A DNA stretch of 64,000 nucleotides, taken from the NCBI GenBank assembly GCA_045577695.1, contig JAZNIW010000037.1:1-64000 (forward strand). Reading direction: 5' to 3'. The notes below the pieces were generated by a model that worked only from the letters and a program-made list of their open reading frames with translations, was not told the origin of the DNA and did not search any database. Below are positions 1 to 7,450 of this stretch, piece by piece; position 1 is the first letter of the stretch; the number at the start of each line of letters is the position of its first letter. Origin of the DNA: UMGS1279 sp045577695. Its GTDB lineage: Bacteria > Bacillota > Clostridia > Oscillospirales > Acutalibacteraceae. The translations under genes and the position numbers were made by a program.

Positions 1-16
1 CTCTCCTACTCCGCCA
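1..16 (+). tRNA. 3' end of a tRNA gene (partial)
   Basis: The window opens with CTACTCC followed by G and an encoded CCA, which reads as the 3' acceptor strand of a tRNA with discriminator G73. The five bases before it (CTCTC) would be the 3' strand of the T stem. A perfect terminator hairpin follows two bases later. The G73 and the acceptor sequence suit tRNA-Asp or tRNA-Ser, but the anticodon lies outside the window so the identity is not determined. Confidence 0.6.
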
Positions 17-17
17 T

Positions 18-60
18 GTAAAAACCCTCTTTTGTCTACCGGACAAAAGAGGGTTTTTAC
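18..60 (+). terminator. Intrinsic terminator of the tRNA
   Basis: This is a perfect 19-bp inverted repeat (18-36 with 42-60) around a 5-nt loop. It carries an A-rich 5' side and a T-rich 3' side, so it could terminate transcripts from both directions. It follows directly on the tRNA 3' end. Confidence 0.85.
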
Positions 61-330
61 AATGATATCCGTTCCCGGCGGAACGGGTGATATATCTTCG
101 ATATGATATCGCTCTGTGAGCGATGATATATGCCTTCGGCATATGAAGGAACAGATATTATTATGAGCGAAGCGAATAACAAGGTTCCGGGGCACCCGCT
201 CAAAATCTTTGATTTTGTCAGCGGGTCGGGTTCTTATATCATGCTTGCGGAGCAAGTATATCATACGGCTTGCCGTATATCATATCGCGTCAGCGATATA
301 TCATTGAAAAAGGCAATGTTTTACAGTATA
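61..330 (+). repeat. Palindromic ATATC-rich repeat element
   Basis: A chain of short hairpins shares GATATATC/GATATC ends and tight loops. Examples are GATATATC-TTCG-ATATGATATC, ATCGCT-CTGTG-AGCGAT and ATATGCC-TTCG-GGCATAT, followed by further ATATCAT and TATATC units up to about 300. This looks like a composite palindromic intergenic repeat (REP or MITE-like) that accompanies the four-helix-bundle gene just downstream. A related set of AGTGATATT units occurs at 6702-6820. The class and its mobility are inferred. The ATG-initiated reading frame that crosses it (from 130) has no coding character. Confidence 0.6.
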
Positions 331-332
331 AT
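304..332 (+). promoter_or_regulatory. Sigma-A type promoter for the four-helix-bundle gene
   Basis: TTGAAA (304-309), a 17-nt spacer and TATAAT (327-332) form a near-consensus promoter at the end of the repeat. If used, transcription starts near 339, which is after the in-frame ATG at 331 and so bears on the choice of start codon for the next gene. Confidence 0.6.
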
Positions 333-708
333 GTCATTAAAAGAAGGTGCTTTTATATCTGAAAACAAATTACTTGACTTATCTTTTGAATTTGCAGTTG
401 CTATTGTAAATCTTGTGGACGGTGTAACTGCGCCCAAAAGTTCCTATATGGCCGATCAGCTCGCAAGAGCAGGCACATCGGTTGGCGCCAACATCTACGA
501 AGCACAATATGCACAGAGCAAAAGAGATTTTGTTGCAAAGTTGGAAATTGCTTTGAAAGAATCCAACGAAACGAGTTATTGGTTGAAGTTGATGTATGAA
601 ACCAAAAGAATAGACATTGAGACTTATCAATATGCAGAAAAACTGTGTGGCAACCTTCGCAGACTTATGATTGCATCCTGCCGAACTGCAAAGGAGAATA
701 CAAAATAA
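331..708 (+). CDS. Four-helix bundle protein (S23/IVS-encoded family)
   Basis: The product matches the four-helix bundle (S23-type) family often encoded in rRNA intervening sequences and palindromic repeats. The core carries the family-typical stretches FAVAIVNL, QLARAGTSVGANIYEA, KLEIALKESNETSYWL and a C-terminal LRRLMIAS helix, about 118 residues. The biochemical role is unknown. The ATG at 331 overlaps the -10 box of the promoter and lacks a Shine-Dalgarno. The codon at the position expected for the family start is ATA (355), seven bases after AAGAAGG. Start is therefore uncertain, and the gene may use a non-standard start or be degenerate. Its stop overlaps the expected start of the next gene (ATAA), which suggests translational coupling. 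Confidence 0.75.
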   Translation: MSLKEGAFISENKLLDLSFEFAVAIVNLVDGVTAPKSSYMADQLARAGTSVGANIYEAQYAQSKRDFVAKLEIALKESNETSYWLKLMYETKRIDIETYQYAEKLCGNLRRLMIASCRTAKENTK

Positions 709-1043
709 TTGGACCAATCGTTACGGTAACTGTTGACAGACCGCTTGGAAGTTATCATCCTGAACATCCGGATATACACTATCCTATAAACTATGGCTAT
801 ATTAAGGGGACAATGGCAGCAGATGGTGAAGAAGAGGATGCTTATGTTTTAGGTGTGACTGAGCCTGTTTCTGAGTTTGCAGGAAGAATTATTGCAATTA
901 TAAATCATGAAAATGATATTGAGCATAAATGGGTAGTTGCACCGGAAGGTATGACTTTCACACTGGAAGATATTGCAGAATTAACGCATTTCCAAGAACA
1001 GTATTTCAAGTCGAAAATCTCCTTGCTATATAAACAGCTTTAA
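705..1043 (+). CDS. Inorganic pyrophosphatase-like protein (short clostridial form)
   Basis: About 112 residues resembling the short clostridial inorganic pyrophosphatase group. It has VTVDRPLGSYHP near the N-terminus, then YPINYGYIKG, DGEEEDAYVLGV and a C-terminal HFQEQYF. Family members usually start M-I-G. Here the codons are ATA ATT GGA, with AAGGAG eight bases before the ATA (705), so I place the start at a non-canonical ATA. An in-frame GTG at 645 exists but has no Shine-Dalgarno and would add residues unlike the family. The gene overlaps the stop of the four-helix-bundle gene and is probably co-transcribed. Substrate is inferred from family only and it may be poorly expressed or dead. 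Confidence 0.7.
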   Translation: MIGPIVTVTVDRPLGSYHPEHPDIHYPINYGYIKGTMAADGEEEDAYVLGVTEPVSEFAGRIIAIINHENDIEHKWVVAPEGMTFTLEDIAELTHFQEQYFKSKISLLYKQL

Positions 1044-1104
1044 CCTGGTGTACTTTTGGTTACTCTTTCCTCAATTTTGCTCCGTTTGGTTACTCTTAGC
1101 CAAG

Positions 1105-1145
1105 AAAAAGGCCACACTTGTCTTGTAGACAAATGTGGCCTTTTT
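1105..1145 (+). terminator. Intrinsic terminator
   Basis: AAAAAGGCCACACTTGTC (1105-1122) pairs with GACAAATGTGGCCTTTTT (1128-1145) with one G-T wobble, followed by T residues. It follows the pyrophosphatase-like gene. A direct repeat TTTGGTTACTCTT occurs twice just before it (about 1053 and 1086). Confidence 0.8.
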
Positions 1146-1149
1146 TGAA

Positions 1150-1369
1150 CGAAGTGTTACGCTTACGCGGAAGGTGAAAAATGCTTCGCCGGGGAAGGAC
1201 ATAAGCTGTATGAAGGGTGCCTTCGGCACGATATGCGGAACGCTTAACCTCACTGTCCCAAAGGAGCAACTTTACGATTTTGAGATTTTCACCTCATCTA
1301 CGCACCGTTGACGAACATATTTCATTTTTTGTTCTACATAACACCATATATTAAAAAGAGGGAGTTAAA
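1150..1369. other. Intergenic region with repeat remnants, no gene
   Basis: No credible gene is seen. The stretch includes GTGCCTTCGGCAC (about 1218-1230), a perfect small hairpin that recurs in the repeat at 11521-11645, flanked by palindrome-rich sequence. This suggests a decayed intergenic repeat. The final bases AGAGGGAG (about 1357-1364) are the ribosome binding site of the next gene. Confidence 0.4.
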
Positions 1370-2266
1370 ATGAATCCATTGTATCAACTCTATGAGCACT
1401 GCACCCTTTGTCCGCGAGAATGTGGGGTCGATCGCACTACTGGTTTACGTGGCTTTTGCGGTGCTGATAATACAGCCGAACTCTGCCGCATCGGTCTGCA
1501 TTTTATGGAAGAACCACCCATTTCCGGACAAAAAGGTTCCGGCACTGTCTTTTTTGCCCACTGCTCTCTGCGTTGTCTGTTCTGTCAAAATCAAAAAATC
1601 AGCAGAAAAGATTCCATAGGACGCCGTTACACACCGTCTGCTCTAGCCGATGCCTATTTAGATTTGCAAGCAAAAGGCGCTCACAACATCAATTTGGTCT
1701 CTCCCACCCATTATCTTCCCAGCGTAATCGAAAGCGTGAAATTGGCCAAAGAAAAAGGACTTACTCTTCCCGTTGTCTACAACACCGGCGGTTATGAAAC
1801 CGCCCAATCCATTGACCTACTGGAGGAAACGGTGGATATTTACCTAACCGATTATAAATATCACAGCCCCTACTTAGCCGAGCGGTATTCGACCGCCGCC
1901 GATTATCCCGATTTGGTCTTAACAGCTTTGGAACATATGGTGCAAAAGGTTGGTCCACCCGTCTTTAAGGCGGATGGACTCTTGCAAAAAGGGGTAATTG
2001 TCCGCCATCTATTATTGCCGGGACAAATCAGCGATACCCTTTCTGTTTTACGTACCGTAGCCAACCGATTTGGAGATGTGGTTTTGGTTAGCTTAATGCG
2101 GCAGTACACCCCCATTCAAAATCATCTGCCCGACCAACTTTCCCGTCCGGTAACCGATAAGGAATACGCAACGGCCAGAGAGTGTTTTCTATCCCTTGGT
2201 CTAAACGGATTCTTTCAAGAGAAGGACTCGGTTGGCACCGATAAAATCCCCAATTGGAATGAATAA
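1370..2266 (+). CDS. Radical SAM protein, PflA-like (COG1313 type)
   Basis: A 298-aa radical SAM enzyme related to pyruvate formate-lyase activases. The cluster motif CxxxCxxC is C65, C69, C72 (CSLRCLFC). An N-terminal cysteine group (C11, C14, C18, C30; CTLCPRECGV) is typical of this uncharacterised subgroup and may hold a second metal or cluster. The N-terminal half is followed by NLVSPTHYLP and YNTGGYE, expected in the barrel. It starts at ATG with AGAGGGAG upstream and stands alone between terminators. The substrate is unknown. It is distinct from the true PflA at 50853, which sits beside pflB. Confidence 0.85.
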   Translation: MNPLYQLYEHCTLCPRECGVDRTTGLRGFCGADNTAELCRIGLHFMEEPPISGQKGSGTVFFAHCSLRCLFCQNQKISRKDSIGRRYTPSALADAYLDLQAKGAHNINLVSPTHYLPSVIESVKLAKEKGLTLPVVYNTGGYETAQSIDLLEETVDIYLTDYKYHSPYLAERYSTAADYPDLVLTALEHMVQKVGPPVFKADGLLQKGVIVRHLLLPGQISDTLSVLRTVANRFGDVVLVSLMRQYTPIQNHLPDQLSRPVTDKEYATARECFLSLGLNGFFQEKDSVGTDKIPNWNE

Positions 2267-2300
2267 AAAAACGCGTTACATAGTCTTGTAACGCGTTTTT
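2267..2300. terminator. Bidirectional intrinsic terminator
   Basis: A perfect 14-bp stem (AAAAACGCGTTACA, 2267-2280, with 2287-2300) and 6-nt loop lies between the convergent radical SAM and rubrerythrin genes. T-runs on both strands let it serve both. Confidence 0.9.
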
Positions 2301-2322
2301 CCTTTTTACATTGTTTTGCTTT

Positions 2323-2859
2323 TTAATAGTTGGTGGCGTGTACTTTAAAATAACTTTGCGGATGGGTGCAAACGGGACAAACAAGGGGTGCCTGCTTACC
2401 AAACACCAAATGGCCGCAATTCGAACATTCCCACATTACATCGCCATCTTTAGAGAAAACGGCTTTTTTCTCCACATTGGAAAGAAGTGCACGAAAACGC
2501 TCTTCGTGGGATTTTTCAATCTTAGCCACTTCACTAAACAACATCGCGATGTGGTCAAAGCCCTCCTCTTTTGCCGTTTTTGCAAATTCCGCGTACATTT
2601 CGGTCCATTCATAATTTTCGCCGTTTGCGGCATCTTCTAAATTAACGGCCGTATCGCCAATGCCATCGTGCAACAATTTAAACCAAATTTTTGCGTGTTC
2701 CTTTTCATTGTTTGCAGTTTCTTCGAAAAGTTGTGCGATTTGAACGTAACCGTCTTTCTTTGCTTTTGAGGCATAATAGGTGTATTTATTTCTTGCCTGT
2801 GATTCACCGGCAAAAGCAGCCATCAAATTAGCCTCCGTTTTACTTCCTCTTAAATTCAT
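2323..2859 (-). CDS. rbr: Rubrerythrin
   Basis: A 178-aa rubrerythrin, a cytosolic di-iron peroxidase that reduces hydrogen peroxide in anaerobes. The diiron four-helix domain fills residues 1-135, with EANLMAAFAGESQARNKY and the ligand motifs NNEKEHA and IEKSHEERF. The C-terminal rubredoxin-like [Fe-S4] knuckles are CSNCGH and CPVCTH. Domain order and length match classical rubrerythrin. An AAGGAGG sits upstream of the ATG. It is transcribed alone, convergent with the radical SAM gene. Confidence 0.95.
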   Translation of the reverse strand: MNLRGSKTEANLMAAFAGESQARNKYTYYASKAKKDGYVQIAQLFEETANNEKEHAKIWFKLLHDGIGDTAVNLEDAANGENYEWTEMYAEFAKTAKEEGFDHIAMLFSEVAKIEKSHEERFRALLSNVEKKAVFSKDGDVMWECSNCGHLVFGKQAPLVCPVCTHPQSYFKVHATNY

Positions 2860-2916
2860 GAAAATTTCCTCCTTTATTCCTTGCAGATAAATATATCTAC
2901 CTATTTATTTTGCCAT

Positions 2917-2947
2917 AAATTGTTAAAATTATCAACTATAACAATTT
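2917..2947. promoter_or_regulatory. Inverted repeat between deacetylase and rubrerythrin
   Basis: AAATTGTTA (2917-2925) and TAACAATTT (2939-2947) form a perfect 9-bp inverted repeat separated by 13 bases, 58 bp upstream of the rubrerythrin start. It could be an operator for a redox-responsive repressor or a weak terminator for the deacetylase gene upstream. The sequence alone does not separate these. Confidence 0.35.
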
Positions 2948-2957
2948 AATTTTTTCT

Positions 2958-3986
2958 TTAATTATTCACCCCATGATGAAAAATCGGGCTTTCTGTGGTT
3001 AATCCTTCAAACCGATATCCCTTTTGACGCAGATAACTGATAATCGAGGGCAAGGCTTTTACAGTAGTATCCTTGGCGGCAGTGTCATGCATCAATATGC
3101 AGATGTTATCTTTGTTCTTACTATAAGTTTTTACATTGCGCAGAATTTTCGAAACCGGAACATTGTTACCCGAAGCATCAGTCGAATCCACGTTCCAATC
3201 GACATAGACATAGCCGCGTTCCTGTACCGCTTTGGTTAGCCGTGTCATAATACCGGACTTACGATTATACCGACGACTAATCACATTGCTGCTTCCGCCG
3301 GGAAACCGCATAATCAACGGAATTTCTCCCACCAATTTGGTAACCTTTTGGTGAATAGCGTCCAAATCCTTAAAAAAGGCTTTTTCGTCACGATAAATCG
3401 ACCAGTCGTGGGTATTGGTGTGGAGAGCAATGGTATGGCCTTCAGCTTTGGCGCGCTGAATATAGGAAAGTTTAGAGGTACCAACCACAAAAAAAGTAGC
3501 TGTGGCATTAGCTTTTTTTAGGGTATCTAAAATTTTAAGTGTGTTATCTGACGGGCCGTCATCAAAGGTCAAATAACACACTTTCTTTCCCTCGTTTGGT
3601 TTCGTGAGGTAACTTAAATCCACTTTCGGGGTATCTGTAGACTTTTTCCCGTTGGTCTTAGAAGATGTTTTAGAAGCTTTTTTGGAAGAAGCCGCTTTGG
3701 TTAGTTTAATCTTTGAAATATCATCATTCAGTTTATCGATTTTAGATTCCAGTTGTTCATTTTTTTCCATTTCCTGCTGCCACTTGCTCTCGTTTGCAGC
3801 ATTTTGGGAAGAAAGCACTTCTCGTTCTGATTCCAACCGGTTCAGCTGTTGCTGTATGGATTGATTTTCCCGACGCAAAGAGGAATACTCCATACCGAAA
3901 ATACCGGCTGCCAAAACCACAACCAGTAAAAAACAAACCGAAATAATAACGGTTTTATTGGATAGTAAAGATTTGAATCGATTCAT
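2958..3986 (-). CDS. Membrane-anchored polysaccharide deacetylase (NodB domain)
   Basis: A 342-aa extracellular carbohydrate esterase family 4 enzyme, likely acting on peptidoglycan or another wall glycan. Residues 10-30 form one membrane anchor (IISVCFLLVVVLAAGIFGM). Residues 32-90 are a coiled coil (LRREN..QQQLNRLESERE), followed by a lysine/serine-rich linker. The NodB domain runs from about 130 to 325 with TFDDGPSDN (catalytic base and metal Asp), HTNTHDW (metal His), RFPGGS, DWNVDS and LMHD. All key motifs are present. A coiled coil between the anchor and catalytic domain suggests that it multimerises or reaches through the wall. Confidence 0.92.
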   Translation of the reverse strand: MNRFKSLLSNKTVIISVCFLLVVVLAAGIFGMEYSSLRRENQSIQQQLNRLESEREVLSSQNAANESKWQQEMEKNEQLESKIDKLNDDISKIKLTKAASSKKASKTSSKTNGKKSTDTPKVDLSYLTKPNEGKKVCYLTFDDGPSDNTLKILDTLKKANATATFFVVGTSKLSYIQRAKAEGHTIALHTNTHDWSIYRDEKAFFKDLDAIHQKVTKLVGEIPLIMRFPGGSSNVISRRYNRKSGIMTRLTKAVQERGYVYVDWNVDSTDASGNNVPVSKILRNVKTYSKNKDNICILMHDTAAKDTTVKALPSIISYLRQKGYRFEGLTTESPIFHHGVNN

Positions 3987-4112
3987 TCGTTGCGTCCTCC
4001 CGAACCAAACTTTTTCCTACTTATAGTTTACCACAAAATCCGAACTTGGTAAAGAACAAAACGGTTACAAAATAGTAACATTTTTTCATTGGCTTATGGT
4101 AAGAATTTTTTT

Positions 4113-4180
4113 ATCCTTTCCCTTGCTTTTTTTAAATCCTTTCCCTTGCTTTTTTTTAAAATACTTGCTTTTTTTTAAAA
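4113..4180 (+). repeat. Short tandem repeat upstream of degV
   Basis: Three imperfect units end in CTTGCTTTTTTTTAAA. Two begin ATCCTTTCCCTTGC (4113 and 4136) and a shortened third begins ATACTTGC (4161). The last unit supplies the -35 of the promoter below, so unit number could shift promoter context. The rest of the 3987-4242 gap shows no gene. Confidence 0.7.
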
Positions 4181-4192
4181 TAATGGTATAAT
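4165..4192 (+). promoter_or_regulatory. Promoter of degV
   Basis: TTGCTT (4165-4170), 16-nt spacer, TATAAT (4187-4192), about 50 bp before the ATG. Confidence 0.6.
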
Positions 4193-4242
4193 AAAGTTGT
4201 TCATTTGTATTCAATTTCCCACAATTACGGAGGTATGTTTTT

Positions 4243-5106
4243 ATGGCAAAAAAGGAAATAATGATTACCTGCGACAGCAGTTGTGATTTAGGTCCCGAAC
4301 TGTGCGAGCGTTATTCCATTGTGTTGAATCCGTTTCGCATCAATTTGGGCGATGATTCCTTCATCGATGGTGTGGATATCACCCCCGATGAACTCTATGC
4401 CTATCACGACCGCACCGGCACCCTTCCGAAAACATCGGCCACCAATATGGGTGAACATATGGAGTTTTTCGAAGCCCGCTTACAGGAAGCCGAGGAAGTT
4501 ATTTTCTTTACCATCAGCGCCCAAATGTCGGCCAACAATCAAGCTGCAAAATTAGCTGCCGAAGAAATGGAAAACGTGCATATTATTGATAGCGCCAATC
4601 TTTCTACCGGTGTTGGCTTGCTTGTAATTAAAGCGGCCGAAATGGCCGAAGCCGGTGCAACCGCTCAAGAAATTTGCGAAACGATTGAATCCCTAAAAAA
4701 GAATGTAAACGCCTCTTTCGTTTTGGACGATTTAGAATACCTACATAAAGGCGGCCGTTGTTCGGCCTTAGCGGCATTTGGTGCCAACTTATTAAAACTC
4801 AACCCCTGCATTGAGGTTAGAAACGGAAGTATGGGTGTATCAAAGAAATATCGTGGCCGTTTTCTGGACGTTTTGATGACCTATGGAAAAGAACGTTTGC
4901 AAAACCCCGACAATATTATTCATGACCACATCTTTGTTACCCATGCCGGATGCGATAAAGAAATCGTTGATAGCGTGGTAGATTTGGTCAAACAACTTCT
5001 CCCCTGCAAAGAATTGCACGTCACCCGTGCTGGTGCCACCGTTTCGTCGCACTGCGGCCGCAACACGCTTGGTATTTTATTTATTCAAAAAACACCGATG
5101 GAATAA
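4243..5106 (+). CDS. DegV family fatty-acid-binding protein
   Basis: A 287-aa DegV/FakB-type protein. Family members bind a fatty acid between two domains and present it to the kinase FakA. The N-terminal signature ITCDSSCDL is followed by KTSATNMGE, FTISAQMSANNQAA and LHKGGRCS near residue 170, all diagnostic. C-terminal VTRAGATVSSHCGRNTLGILF matches the family end in shape (long motif at about 262-282). The ATG follows ACGGAGG. It is monocistronic, with its own promoter and terminator. No fakA is visible nearby. Confidence 0.92.
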   Translation: MAKKEIMITCDSSCDLGPELCERYSIVLNPFRINLGDDSFIDGVDITPDELYAYHDRTGTLPKTSATNMGEHMEFFEARLQEAEEVIFFTISAQMSANNQAAKLAAEEMENVHIIDSANLSTGVGLLVIKAAEMAEAGATAQEICETIESLKKNVNASFVLDDLEYLHKGGRCSALAAFGANLLKLNPCIEVRNGSMGVSKKYRGRFLDVLMTYGKERLQNPDNIIHDHIFVTHAGCDKEIVDSVVDLVKQLLPCKELHVTRAGATVSSHCGRNTLGILFIQKTPME

Positions 5107-5109
5107 AAC

Positions 5110-5146
5110 AAGAAACGGTTTGCTTAAACCAAGCTAACCGTTTCTT
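5110..5146 (+). terminator. Terminator of degV
   Basis: A 16-bp stem with one mismatch (5110-5125 with 5131-5146) follows degV directly. Confidence 0.75.
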
Positions 5147-5167
5147 AATTAAAAATATTTTTAATTC

Positions 5168-5200
5168 AAGTTACCGAAAACTTCTTCGGTAACTTTTTTT
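5168..5200 (+). terminator. Second intrinsic terminator between degV and rhaA
   Basis: AAGTTACCGAA (5168-5178) and TTCGGTAACTT (5185-5195) form an 11-bp stem followed by seven T residues on the plus strand. It probably backs up the previous terminator and may also end rhaA transcripts coming from the right. Confidence 0.8.
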
Positions 5201-5212
5201 ATTTATATGCAC

Positions 5213-6463
5213 CTAGCGATTTGCCAGAACGTCCTTCTCATAGGCACGAACTTCATCCAACCAAGCCGTTCCCACCGGAACACCATTTTTCTCGCAGAAA
5301 TAATCCCAAACAGCACCAAAGGGATACGTTTTATATTCTTCGGTCAAAGCTAAACGAGCGGTGTAATCACCTTCCAATTCCAGCTTCATCAAATCAGCAG
5401 TCGGCTCTAGCATAGCGCGAAGCAAAGCTTTTTGCATATTGCGAGTACCGATAACCCAAGCGGCAATACGGTTGATGCTGGCATCGAAAAAGTCCAAACC
5501 GATGTAAGTACGATCAAGCAAGCCGGTACGCACCAAGTTTTGTGCAATGGCCAGCAATTCGTCATCCATAACGACAACGTGGTCGCTATCCCAACGGACG
5601 GGACGGCTGACGTGCAATAATAATTTATCAGTAAAGAGCAATACGGCCGGAATTTTATCCGAAATGACTTCGGTAGGATGGAAGTGACCGGCATCCAAGC
5701 AATAAAGTTTATTGCGGGAAACGGCGTAACCCAAAGCAAATTCGTTGGAGCCAACGGTATAACTTTCGGCACCGATACCAAACACCTTGCTCTCCAAAGC
5801 GTCTTGGGTATACTCTTTATCATACTCCTCAGCAAATACTTCATCCAACGCGGTCATCATACGATAACGAGGCCCTTCTTTATCCACCGGAACATCTTTA
5901 TAACCGTCGGGAAACCAAAAGTTGGTAACAGCGGTTTCGCCCAATTCTTTTCCAAAATAGGCGGCAATTTTACGAGCCTGTTTACAATGACGAATCCAGA
6001 AGTTGCGCACCTTTTCATCCGCACTGCTGATGGTAAAGCCACTGTCAGCCATTTCGTGGCTGAAACAGGTGGGATTAAAATCCAAACCGGTGCCCATTTT
6101 TTTGGCCCATTCCACCCATTTTTCGAAATGGCGAGGCTCCAACTCGTCCAAATCCACCTTTTCGTCGGTATCCGCATAAATGGCGTGGAGATTGAGCTTT
6201 TGGCGGCCGGGAATTAAGGACATAGCCTTTTCAATATCGGCGCGCAATTCGTCGGCCGTTCTGGCCTTGCCGGGATAATTGCCGGTGGTTTGAATGCCGC
6301 CGGACAATTCCTTATCTTGGAATAAGAACCCACCGACGTCATCCCCTTGCCAACAATGCATGGAAATAACGGTTTTTTGCAGGCGTTCCAAAACGGCATC
6401 CACATCGACACCGATTTTGGCATACTGCTCTTTGGCTAACAAATATGCTTTTTCGGTCTGCAT
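5213..6463 (-). CDS. rhaA: L-rhamnose isomerase
   Basis: A 416-aa full-length RhaA that interconverts L-rhamnose and L-rhamnulose in the cytosol using Mn2+. Family motifs include HCWQGDDVGGF near residue 36, HAIYADTD, GLDFNPTCFSH, WFPDGYKD, GIGAESYTVGS, LDAGHFHPTE and RWDSDHVV. These cover the metal-binding and substrate residues. No rhamnulokinase, aldolase or transporter lies next to it, so the rest of the pathway must be elsewhere. It has its own promoter at 6520-6548. Confidence 0.95.
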   Translation of the reverse strand: MQTEKAYLLAKEQYAKIGVDVDAVLERLQKTVISMHCWQGDDVGGFLFQDKELSGGIQTTGNYPGKARTADELRADIEKAMSLIPGRQKLNLHAIYADTDEKVDLDELEPRHFEKWVEWAKKMGTGLDFNPTCFSHEMADSGFTISSADEKVRNFWIRHCKQARKIAAYFGKELGETAVTNFWFPDGYKDVPVDKEGPRYRMMTALDEVFAEEYDKEYTQDALESKVFGIGAESYTVGSNEFALGYAVSRNKLYCLDAGHFHPTEVISDKIPAVLLFTDKLLLHVSRPVRWDSDHVVVMDDELLAIAQNLVRTGLLDRTYIGLDFFDASINRIAAWVIGTRNMQKALLRAMLEPTADLMKLELEGDYTARLALTEEYKTYPFGAVWDYFCEKNGVPVGTAWLDEVRAYEKDVLANR

Positions 6464-6519
6464 AAAGAAAACTCCTTTTTATCACCTTGGTTTTCGACCG
6501 AGTGGCCGAATGTAAAATA

Positions 6520-6548
6520 AGTATAGCACATTTTTTTTCAAATGTCTA
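6520..6548 (-). promoter_or_regulatory. Promoter of rhaA
   Basis: On the minus strand TAGACA (6548-6543), a 17-nt spacer rich in A, and TATACT (6525-6520). It lies about 57 bp upstream of the ATG. Confidence 0.6.
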
Positions 6549-6701
6549 TCCTGTTTTTAAAGGAAAATACTCAAAAAAATGAAAAACTTTAATGAAAAAC
6601 ACATCCCTTTTCGTTTTGTCTTATACCGCAACAAGCAGGAAACTTGTATATCAAGTTCCGCTCGTTAGGAGAACCTACGACCCTTTCACCTATCTCAAAG
6701 A

Positions 6702-6820
6702 AGTGATATTTGCTCTTTTGGTCAAGTGATATTAAAACCTTGCGGTTTTAGTGATATTTTATTCGCCTCTAAACTGCCGTAGGCAATACCACTCGGCGTT
6801 AGCCGAATATCACTGCGGAG
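6702..6820. repeat. Palindromic GTGATATT repeat element
   Basis: GTGATATT occurs at 6703, 6726 and 6751 in direct orientation and AATATCAC at 6807 in inverted orientation. Each unit includes a small hairpin such as TTAAAACC-TTGCGG-TTTTAG. It belongs to the same ATATC-rich intergenic class as 61-330. The remainder of the 6549-6883 gap holds no gene. CGCTCGTTAGGAGAACCTACGA (in part, 6659-6680) may be part of the element. Confidence 0.6.
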
Positions 6821-6883
6821 GAATACAACTCGCCCTTGACAAAAAAACCGGCCAAGTGTTCTTAGAAACACTATGCCAAAATA

Positions 6884-7303
6884 TTAGGTTTTTTTAACGA
6901 AGGTATAATGGCATTTTGGACAAGAGATTTCCAATTTTCCGCGCCCTTTCGGCACCTTTAAATAGGCTTTACACCGTTTGCACCGATAGTATTTGTTGAT
7001 TTTGCGCTCTAAAAATATACGGCGTCGCATACGAAGCCATCCACTAATTTTACCGACCACAGCTTGGTATTTGTAAAGCTCTTTCCGGCGAGCTTCCATA
7101 TGGCGGGAAAAGCAGCGAAAGACCGACCAAATAATAAGCGCTGACCCAACAAAATAAAAAGGCCAAAAGACGAATAGAATATGAATGCCCAGCAAAACGA
7201 AGGCAGCCACCGATAAAAAGCGAGAAAAGGCATCGTACCCATATCGTCCGAACATTAAGCGTTGCATTTTCAGTCCCACAGAATAAAAGAAGTTTCGAAA
7301 CAT
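6884..7303 (-). CDS. Small membrane protein with C-terminal zinc ribbon
   Basis: A 139-aa protein of unknown function. Residues 30-65 contain two close membrane segments (VAAFVLLGIHILFVFWPFYF and GSALIIWSVF). A basic cytosolic stretch follows (MRRRIFLERKINKYY), then a four-cysteine zinc ribbon, CKRCKAYLKVP and CPKCHYTF, at about 107-135. Proteins of this layout are widespread and uncharacterised in Clostridia. It lies just upstream of the dap operon in the opposite transcription order (all minus), but with a terminator after dapB it is a separate unit. Confidence 0.75.
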   Translation of the reverse strand: MFRNFFYSVGLKMQRLMFGRYGYDAFSRFLSVAAFVLLGIHILFVFWPFYFVGSALIIWSVFRCFSRHMEARRKELYKYQAVVGKISGWLRMRRRIFLERKINKYYRCKRCKAYLKVPKGRGKLEISCPKCHYTFVKKT

Positions 7304-7415
7304 ACTACCAAAAATTCTCCTTTTTCTTACATTTCCTTTTTATGATAACAAAACAATATGAATAAACAATAAACACAAAGGAAATTTTTTCTCTTCTTCC
7401 ACTGCGAAATAAAAT

Positions 7416-7446
7416 AAAAAACGGTTGGCAGCGCCAACCGTTTTTT
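7416..7446 (-). terminator. Terminator of the asd-dapA-dapB operon
   Basis: A perfect 14-bp stem, AAAAAACGGTTGGC (7416-7429) and 7433-7446, with a 3-nt loop and T-rich flank on the minus strand, just past the dapB stop. Confidence 0.9.
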
Positions 7447-7450
7447 ATTT

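Noticed and set aside
130..330. N-terminal extension of the four-helix-bundle gene
   Set aside because: The extension reads through palindromic repeats and lies upstream of the promoter at 304-332.
1071..1253. 60-codon minus-strand frame
   Set aside because: It runs across a terminator hairpin and repeat remnants and is likely a repeat-derived spurious frame.
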